DNA of 5,294 bases from Chloroflexota bacterium (GTDB lineage Bacteria > Chloroflexota > Dehalococcoidia > SZUA-161 > SpSt-899), in contig QLUN01000073.1 in NCBI GenBank assembly GCA_018725455.1, positions 1 through 5,294 on the forward strand, in the 5' to 3' direction. Numbering within the stretch: the stretch's first letter is position 1; each line of letters starts with the position of its first letter. Made by a program: the position numbers and the translations under genes. This document shows positions 1-4,180 of this stretch, piece by piece. Below the pieces are notes generated by a model. That model was not told the DNA's origin and did not search any database. It saw only the letters and a list, made by a program, of their open reading frames with translations.

Positions 1-2
1 AT

Positions 3-589
3 TTTCTCCGAATAGTCAAGTGGTACTCAAGAAATTGGAGCGCCTGTGTAGTTACTCAAATTATTCGTCAGCACGGTTTTGACATAGAAAATAGCACCCG
101 CTATTGCGACAAATGCCAAGATAAAACGGCTCACCGGCGTTTAATATCAATAGCGCCTGTTGAGTCTTCATTTATTCGTTTGCAACTTCCATCTAAACTT
201 CGGCAGCGTGTCCTTAAGCATTATGATAATACCGAAGCCATTATCCTTCGCAAAATGATCTCCCATCAACTTGAAGTTGACCATCGCTTTCCTCAAGTCC
301 GTTGGTCAAAAGATGAAGTCTATGATATAAATATGACTGAGGAAGAATTACACCAGAAATTTCAGCTTTTAACTCGTCAACACAACCTTTGGAAGAGTCG
401 TTATTGTGAACACTGTGAGAAAACTGGAGAACGTGGCACATTCATTGGCATTAACTATTTTCACAAGGTGGGCCAAAATGGGATCCGAAAATTCCCAATG
501 ATGATGAAAGAGGTTGTTCCGGTTGCTTTTGGTATAATCCTGATGACTGGAGATTGAAACTAAACGAACTTATAAACGAATCAAAATAA
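3..589 (+). pseudogene. HNH-family (probable type II) restriction endonuclease, 5'-partial, apparent -1 frameshift
   Basis: The frame is open from position 3 with no start in the window, so the gene begins upstream. The upstream-frame product ends at TGA 555-557. Seen: a CDKC knuckle (105-116), then LEVDH, and about 45 residues later LLTRQHNLWKSRYCEHC. This matches the HNH (beta-beta-alpha-metal) nuclease pattern with D-H, N and H-N-x-x-K residues plus a CX2C. After FHK (459-467) the sequence degrades in this frame. In the -1 frame it resumes as GGPKWDPKIP, a CSGC knuckle and WYNPDDW, ending at TAA 587-589. The second CX2C is what an HNH zinc site needs, so the lost base (probably one A or G near 465-467) looks like a real indel or a sequencing error. 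The gene is AT-rich (two 60-base lines hold 26 and 19 G+C), unlike the genes to its right, which suggests transfer. No partner methyltransferase is visible. Family assignment is from motif memory; specificity is unknown. Confidence 0.6.
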
Positions 590-614
590 CATTGAGAAAG
601 TAGAATGTTAGGGT

Positions 615-622
615 AAGGAGGT
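615..622 (+). promoter_or_regulatory. Strong Shine-Dalgarno site of speD
   Basis: AAGGAGGT is an almost full match to the 16S rRNA 3' end. It lies six bases before the TTG at 629 and decides that start: the TTG-initiated protein begins MHTLGKH, which aligns with the usual SpeD N-terminus. The strong site probably offsets the weak start codon. Confidence 0.8.
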
Positions 623-628
623 CCTCCG

Positions 629-973
629 TTGCACACCCTGGGGAAGCACTTCCTTTTGGACTTGAAAGACTGCAATAAGGATGTGCTCGACGACCTGGAG
701 TTCCTGAAAGCGACCCTCTCGTCCGTAGCTCAACGATCACCAGAGGAGACGCTGGGGGAATCCTTCCATCATTTTACTCCACAGGGAGTCAGTGGACTGG
801 TGCTTGCCAGTGGCTCTCATATTTGCATCCATACCTGGCCGGAATATGGCTATGCAGCGGTGGATATCTTTACCCATAGCGATTCGTTTTACCCGGAGGC
901 GGCGGCGAATCTTATCATAGAGAAACTCGGGTCGCAGAACCCCTCCATTGTAGAACTTAAGAGAGGAGCGTGA
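629..973 (+). CDS. speD: S-adenosylmethionine decarboxylase-family proenzyme (SpeD), with altered catalytic residues
   Basis: Small bacterial pyruvoyl enzyme, 114 residues; canonical SpeD decarboxylates S-adenosylmethionine to supply aminopropyl groups. Numbering matches the Thermotoga maritima enzyme without gaps through the core. Seen: GKHFLLDL (5-12), PQGVSG (51-56) with processing Ser55, the precursor Ser63 in SGSH, His68 in IHTWPEYGYAAVDIFT (67-82), and Glu72. In the known family the chain self-cleaves before Ser63 to form the pyruvoyl group. Odd: residue 62, usually Glu, is Gly. Residue 83, usually the catalytic Cys of the TCGD segment, is His (FTHSD). A Cys sits at 66, where Ser/Thr is usual. 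These changes could mean an altered AdoMet decarboxylase or a homologue turned to ornithine or arginine, as has been reported for some SpeD relatives. The gene starts at TTG after a strong ribosome site and ends four bases before speE, so the two are co-transcribed. Family is certain; substrate is not. Confidence 0.9.
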   Translation: MHTLGKHFLLDLKDCNKDVLDDLEFLKATLSSVAQRSPEETLGESFHHFTPQGVSGLVLASGSHICIHTWPEYGYAAVDIFTHSDSFYPEAAANLIIEKLGSQNPSIVELKRGA

Positions 974-977
974 ATTT

Positions 978-1898
978 ATGACAAAGGTGCCTTCAACCTG
1001 GTATATGGAGTTCACCACCCCGGACACTATTCTGCAATTTGCGGTTAAGGATGTTCTCTATGTCGGTCGCTCGAAATATCAGAGAGTGGAAGTGGTCGAA
1101 ACCGTAAGCTTCGGCAAATGTCTCATTCTGGATGGAAAGATACAATCATGTGAGAAGGATGAATTCATCTATCATGAAGCGCTGGTTCACCCAGCGATGA
1201 TCCTCCACCCCCATCCGGAAACGGTGTTCATTGCGGGTGGTGGTGAGGGGGCGACCCTGAGAGAGGTGCTGGCTCATAAGACGGTCAAGAAGGTGGTGAT
1301 GGTGGATATCGATGCGGAGGTGATAGACATCTGCCGGCGGTTCTTGCCGGCTCATCACCAGGGCTCCTTTGACGATCCCCGGGTGGAGCTTCTGCACCAG
1401 GATGCTAGGGAATATCTGGCCGAAACTAGAGAGCAATTCGATGTTATCATTATCGATCTCCCTGATCCAATAGAAGGGGGTCCGGCCTATCTTCTATACA
1501 CCCAGAAGTTCTATCAGCTCCTGAGGAGCAAGCTGACCGCTAAAGGTGCTTTGGCGCTCCAGGCAGGGTCTGCGCGTTTGGATGACACCAAGGTATGTAC
1601 AGCGGTGAATAACACCTTGAAGACTATTTTCCCAATAGTTGCGATCTGTCAGACAGATATCCCCTCCTTTGGAGGAACGTGGGGATTTTCCCTTGCCTCG
1701 CTGAAATTCGATCCGCTCAAGCTTTCGTCAGAAGAGATCGACGGCCGAATTGCCGGTCGGGTGGGCAAGAGGCTTGATTTCTATGATGGCCAGACTCACC
1801 AGGGACTCTTCTTTATCCCCAAATATCTTCGGGATGCGATGGCACGGGAGACGATGGTGATCACCGAGGCCCATCCGGTGTTCATCCCGTGGTATTAA
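978..1898 (+). CDS. speE: Aminopropyltransferase (spermidine synthase family, Thermus/ACL5-like)
   Basis: 306 residues, complete. It transfers the aminopropyl group of decarboxylated AdoMet to an amine acceptor in the cytoplasm. Seen: an N-terminal beta domain with GKCLILDGKIQS (46-57) and DEFIYHEALVHP (61-72), the nucleotide loop GGGEGATLRE (87-96), ribose-binding acids in VDIDAE (109-114), and catalytic Asp160 in DLPDP. These are followed by EGGPAYLLYT (166-175) and IPSFGGTWGF (228-237). GGGEGAT rather than GGGDGG, and GGPxYxLYT, recall the Thermus thermophilus agmatine/triamine enzyme and plant thermospermine synthase ACL5 more than the E. coli or human putrescine enzyme. The acceptor could therefore be putrescine, agmatine or spermidine. 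ATG 978 follows an AGAGGAG site (962-968) inside the end of speD, nine bases upstream. Pairing with speD supports a polyamine role. No clear intrinsic terminator follows. Confidence 0.92.
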   Translation: MTKVPSTWYMEFTTPDTILQFAVKDVLYVGRSKYQRVEVVETVSFGKCLILDGKIQSCEKDEFIYHEALVHPAMILHPHPETVFIAGGGEGATLREVLAHKTVKKVVMVDIDAEVIDICRRFLPAHHQGSFDDPRVELLHQDAREYLAETREQFDVIIIDLPDPIEGGPAYLLYTQKFYQLLRSKLTAKGALALQAGSARLDDTKVCTAVNNTLKTIFPIVAICQTDIPSFGGTWGFSLASLKFDPLKLSSEEIDGRIAGRVGKRLDFYDGQTHQGLFFIPKYLRDAMARETMVITEAHPVFIPWY

Positions 1899-1926
1899 CC
1901 TAACCCAGACAAGCCGGAACCAAAAA

Positions 1927-2031
1927 GTGAATCATAAGCGTTCAGCCGTCAGATTTCAGCTGCTTAGTAGTCAGAATTCAGTAGCCAGTAATCAGTAAGG
2001 GGTGGAGCTTCTGAATTCTGGATAGTGAATC
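1927..2031. repeat. Degenerate heptad array A downstream of speE
   Basis: Fifteen consecutive 7-base units keep phase over 105 bases. Examples are TTCAGCC (1941), TTCAGCT (1955), ATTCAGT (1976), AATCAGT (1990) and CTGAATT (2011). The unit GTGAATC occurs at both 1927 and 2025, exactly 98 bases (14 units) apart. The loose consensus is NNTCAGN. No gene is seen in it. Function is unknown; similar arrays lie at 2211-2256, 2782-2858 and 4111-4180. Confidence 0.7.
1972..2020. repeat. 10-bp perfect inverted repeat inside array A
   Basis: CAGAATTCAG (1972-1981) is the reverse complement of CTGAATTCTG (2011-2020), with a 29-base spacer. It could form a hairpin 74 bases after the speE stop. No T-run follows, so it is a poor intrinsic terminator. 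It may be a by-product of the heptad repeats. Confidence 0.45.
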
Positions 2032-2054
2032 TTTCTCCCCGGGCATTGTATAAT
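2026..2054 (+). promoter_or_regulatory. Candidate sigma-A-type promoter in the speE-mog gap
   Basis: A perfect -10 hexamer TATAAT lies at 2049-2054. At 17-base spacing the -35 position holds TGAATC (2026-2031), a weak match to TTGACA, so the call rests mainly on the -10 box. Initiation would fall near 2061, seven bases before the closing helix of the candidate RNA. Confidence 0.35.
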
Positions 2055-2060
2055 GGATGA

Positions 2061-2192
2061 AAACAAGTCAAATGGAGGAAGACTAATCACGATTTTCATG
2101 GTTCGCTGCTGGGCAGAAACCTATGGCGGTTCACTTCCTGGAAAATCGGGGGTAGCACCCTATGGTTTGACCCATTTGATAAGATTTTAGTC
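2061..2192 (+). ncRNA. Candidate small structured RNA
   Basis: This is an unassigned part of the 356-base convergent gap. Two nested perfect 8-bp helices are visible: TCAAATGG (2068-2075) with CCATTTGA (2172-2179), and CGATTTTC (2090-2097) with GAAAATCG (2141-2148). Smaller stems are CTGC/GCAG (2106-2116), AACC/GGTT (2118-2131) and GGGT/ACCC (2150-2160). A TATAAT box lies seven bases before the likely 5' end. It matches no tRNA, SRP, 6S or riboswitch pattern that I can recognise. A 45-codon frame (ATG 2053 to TAG 2188-2190) covers the same stretch without a ribosome site, so a tiny protein or a decayed mobile element is also possible. The 3' end is undefined. Confidence 0.3.
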
Positions 2193-2210
2193 GTTGCGGC
2201 AGTGCCTGTC

Positions 2211-2256
2211 AACTAGCGAAGACTGAAGGCTGAAGCAGTCTAACAGTCTTCAGCCT
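2211..2256. repeat. Heptad array B with alternative hairpins at the mog 3' end
   Basis: GAAGACT, GAAGGCT and GAAGCAG follow each other at a 7-base period from 2218. Two mutually exclusive perfect stems exist: AGGCTGAAG (2227-2235) with CTTCAGCCT (2248-2256), and GAAGACTG (2218-2225) with CAGTCTTC (2244-2251). The mog stop codon (TAG, 2257-2255) overlaps the stem, so on the minus strand it could act as a transcript-end hairpin. No U-run follows it. The 9-mer ACTAGCGAA (2212-2220) recurs at 2852-2860 in array C. Confidence 0.5.
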
Positions 2257-2773
2257 ATCCACCTGGTGAAGAATCGTCCGTGGTGGCGCATTCGACAGCT
2301 TCGCCGCGCAGCGTTTCGATGGCGTGGGGGAGGACCGGAAGGATGGCTTCGAGGCACTCCCGTACCGCCCTCGGGCTGCCGGGGAGGTTGATGATGAGGG
2401 TCTTGCCTCGGGTGCCCGATACCCCGCGGCTCAGCATCCCCATGGGCGTTTTCTTCAGGCTCTCCAGCCTCATGGCCTCGGAAAAGCCCGGGGCAAGCCT
2501 TTCCACCACCGCCAGCGTGGCCTCCGGGGTGACATCCCGGGGGCTGAGACCGGTGCCGCCATTGGTGAGAATAAGGTCGGTCCCCGCGGCATCAGCCCAC
2601 TCGGTCAATTTGGCGGATATGACCTCTCTCTCGTCGGGGACGATCTCGTATCGAGTTACCTGGGCCCCTATCCTGGAGAGCAGATCTCGGATTACCGCGC
2701 CACTTTCATCTTGGCGCTCGCCTCTGGAGCCTTTATCACTGACAGTAACTATGCCGACGGTGAACATATCCAC
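2255..2773 (-). CDS. mog: Molybdopterin adenylyltransferase family protein (MogA/MoaB)
   Basis: 172 residues, close to the usual single-domain MogA/MoaB length. It activates molybdopterin with ATP to give adenylylated molybdopterin before molybdenum insertion, in the cytoplasm. Seen: GIVTVSDKGSRGERQDESG (7-25), TNGGTGLSPRDVTPEAT (70-86) with the conserved Gly-rich turn and Asp, and INLPGSPRAVREC (128-140), all hallmarks of the MoCF-binding fold. GTG 2773 and ATG 2767 are both possible starts; the only purine-rich stretch (GGGGTGG) overlaps the GTG, so ATG 2767 may be the true one. Twenty bases separate it from the hisS stop, so it is probably the last gene of a pheS-hisS-mog transcript. No other molybdenum-cofactor gene or Moco riboswitch is visible. 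MogA and MoaB cannot be told apart here. The tail (about 158-172) is acidic and Gly/Ser-rich and looks poorly conserved. Confidence 0.9.
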   Translation of the reverse strand: MDMFTVGIVTVSDKGSRGERQDESGAVIRDLLSRIGAQVTRYEIVPDEREVISAKLTEWADAAGTDLILTNGGTGLSPRDVTPEATLAVVERLAPGFSEAMRLESLKKTPMGMLSRGVSGTRGKTLIINLPGSPRAVRECLEAILPVLPHAIETLRGEAVECATTDDSSPGG

Positions 2774-2781
2774 CCCATTCC

Positions 2782-2858
2782 ATTAGTCAAGAGTCAGTAG
2801 TCAGTAGTCCCCCTCGCCTCCCGACTCTGGGCTCCAGGCTCAAGACTCCTGACTAGCG
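2782..2858. repeat. Degenerate heptad array C spanning the hisS 3' end and the hisS-mog gap
   Basis: Eleven 7-base units stay in phase: AGTAGTC twice in a row from 2796, then drifting forms such as ACTCTGG (2824), GCTCCAG (2831) and ACTCCTG (2845). It contains the hisS stop codon (TGA, 2796-2794) and encodes about the last 20 residues of HisS. The stretch 2806-2830 closely resembles 4766-4788 inside pheS. Confidence 0.7.
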
Positions 2859-4095
2859 AAAGCGCCTCCTCGAAACTCAAGCGTTGTTGCTCACCTCGGG
2901 TCATATCGCGCCAGACAATCATCCCATCCCGGAGCTCCTCTTCACCGATGATAATAGCACCGGCTGCACCCAGGACGTCGGCATGCCTTAATTGTGCCTT
3001 CAGGCTGCGGTTACCCGAAGCAAGGATGACGCCGATACCCTCCCGACGCATCTGAGCAACATACTCCACAGCCTTATCTTTTGCCTCCTGTCCCAGGAAG
3101 GCCACAAAGGTGGTGGGCTGGGGAAGGGGGGGGGGACTAATGTTCTGCCTTTTTAAATTGAGGATCATCCGCTCTATGCCAGTGGCAAATCCAACTGCGG
3201 GCGTGGGTCGGCCGCCGATCGCCCCGATGAGGTCATCGTATCGGCCGCCTCCGCCCACGGTGCTCTGCGCCCCCTTTTCGCCCGGTGGGTAGATCTCAAA
3301 AACGGTCTTGGTATAGTAGTCGAGTCCCCGAACCAGCCGATGGTCGAGATCAAACTCCAGGCCAAGAATAACAAGGTACTTCTTCAGGAAATCGAAGTGA
3401 TCCTTGCATTCGGTGCAGAGGTAGTCGCTGCTCTTTGGGGACTGCTCCGTAAGAGGGAAACAGGATTCCTCTTTGCAATCGAGCAGCCGGAGCGCATTTC
3501 TTTCCAGTCGCCGTTTGCAATCGGCGCACAGGAGGTTGACCTTCCCCGAGTAATATTCCCGCAAGGATTCGAGATATTGGGGACGGCATCTGCGGCAGCC
3601 GATGCTGTTCAGCTTCAGAACCATGTCCCTCAAACCGAGGTGGCGATACAGCCCGCATGCCATATCGATGACCTCGGCATCAAGGGCGGGATCGAAGCTG
3701 CCCAGTCCCTCGAAGCCAAATTGCCAGTGCTGACGGTATCGTCCCGCCTGAGGCCGCTCATAGCGGAATATCGGGGTGATATAGTAGAGCCTGACCGGCT
3801 GGGGCAGATTGTGCATCCCATGCTCCAGATACGCCCGGCACACCGGCGCTGTCCCTTCCGGACGCAAAGTCAGCAGGTCTCCGCTGCGATCCCTGAAGGA
3901 ATACATTTCTTTTTCCACAATGTCGGTCTCTTCGCCTATGCTGCGGACGAAAAGATCGGCATCCTCAAAGACGGGGGTATCAATGCGCTGATAGCCATAG
4001 AGCTGGCAGATATTGGCAACTGCTTTTTCGATACACCGCCAATATGCCTGATCATGGGGCAGAATGTCGGAAGTGCCACGCGGTGCCTGGTACAA
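2794..4095 (-). CDS. hisS: Histidine--tRNA ligase
   Basis: 433 residues from the chosen start. Class II synthetase that charges tRNA-His with histidine, cytoplasmic. Seen: YQAPRGTSDILP (2-13), motif 1 region (about 40-60), TLRPEGTAP (76-84), motif 2 RYERPQAGRYRQHWQFGFE (111-129), and an insertion domain with four CX2C or CX4C pairs (167/170, 190/193, 207/212, 227/230). These are followed by the histidine-specific LVRGLDYYT (254-262), GGGGRYDDLIG (281-291), motif 3 GFATGIERM (302-310) and a C-terminal anticodon-binding domain (about 328-413). The TTG at 4095 is preferred over the frame's upstream ATG at 4167: GGAGGT sits five bases before it, homologues begin at this point, and the 24 upstream codons are repeat DNA. 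Odd: residues 414-433 are encoded by heptad repeats, and a run of ten C encodes Pro residues near 321-323. It lies 75 bases after pheS and 20 before mog. Confidence 0.95.
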   Translation of the reverse strand: MYQAPRGTSDILPHDQAYWRCIEKAVANICQLYGYQRIDTPVFEDADLFVRSIGEETDIVEKEMYSFRDRSGDLLTLRPEGTAPVCRAYLEHGMHNLPQPVRLYYITPIFRYERPQAGRYRQHWQFGFEGLGSFDPALDAEVIDMACGLYRHLGLRDMVLKLNSIGCRRCRPQYLESLREYYSGKVNLLCADCKRRLERNALRLLDCKEESCFPLTEQSPKSSDYLCTECKDHFDFLKKYLVILGLEFDLDHRLVRGLDYYTKTVFEIYPPGEKGAQSTVGGGGRYDDLIGAIGGRPTPAVGFATGIERMILNLKRQNISPPPLPQPTTFVAFLGQEAKDKAVEYVAQMRREGIGVILASGNRSLKAQLRHADVLGAAGAIIIGEEELRDGMIVWRDMTRGEQQRLSFEEALSLVRSLEPGAQSREARGTTDY

Positions 4096-4100
4096 GATCG

Positions 4101-4106
4101 ACCTCC
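4101..4106 (-). promoter_or_regulatory. Shine-Dalgarno site of hisS
   Basis: On the minus strand GGAGGT reads 4106 to 4101, five bases before the TTG at 4095. It decides the TTG start over an in-frame ATG at 4167 whose extra 24 codons are repeat-derived. Confidence 0.8.
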
Positions 4107-4110
4107 AATT

Positions 4111-4180
4111 AAATAGTAAATAGTAATTGGTAATTGGTACCCCGTACCCCCAATCACCATTCACCATTCATCAATCACTC
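4111..4180. repeat. Degenerate heptad array D between pheS and hisS
   Basis: Ten 7-base units in one phase, drifting along the array: AAATAGT twice (4111, 4118), AATTGGT twice (4125, 4132), ACCCCGT (4139), then ATCACCA (4153), TTCACCA (4160) and TTCATCA (4167). The pheS stop codon (TGA, 4173-4171) lies inside it. It fills nearly the whole pheS-hisS gap, leaving only the hisS ribosome site outside. No terminator is visible, so read-through transcription is likely. Confidence 0.75.

Noticed and set aside
462..470. Programmed -1 ribosomal frameshifting in the nuclease gene
   Set aside because: There is no X XXY YYZ slippery heptamer and no clear stimulatory hairpin just downstream; an indel is simpler.
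554..606. A speDE promoter from TTGAAA (554-559) or TAGAAT (601-606)
   Set aside because: No pairing of these boxes gives a 16-18 base spacer with a good partner hexamer, so I could not support a specific promoter.
2125..2141. GGTTCACTTCC as a tRNA T-loop
   Set aside because: The invariant A58 position is C, the flanking bases do not form a 5-bp stem, and no acceptor or anticodon arm is present.
2053..2190. A 45-codon frame from ATG 2053 to TAG 2188-2190 in the speE-mog gap
   Set aside because: It starts inside the TATAAT box, has no ribosome site upstream, and its product matches no family I know. The internal ATG at 2098 is 19 bases from the only GGAGG. The structured-RNA reading fits better, but proteomics could overturn this.
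2280..2800. Long open frames on the plus strand opposite mog (2280-2786 and 2324-2800)
   Set aside because: They mirror a GC-rich gene with full MogA/MoaB motifs on the other strand and show no recognisable domains.
3340..4116. A 258-codon plus-strand frame opposite hisS
   Set aside because: It lies wholly antisense to a well-supported synthetase and has no recognisable motif.
4096..4167. A 24-codon N-terminal extension of HisS starting at ATG 4167
   Set aside because: The extension is translated heptad repeat DNA, has no ribosome site, and the TTG at 4095 has GGAGGT five bases upstream and gives the normal MYQAPRGT start.
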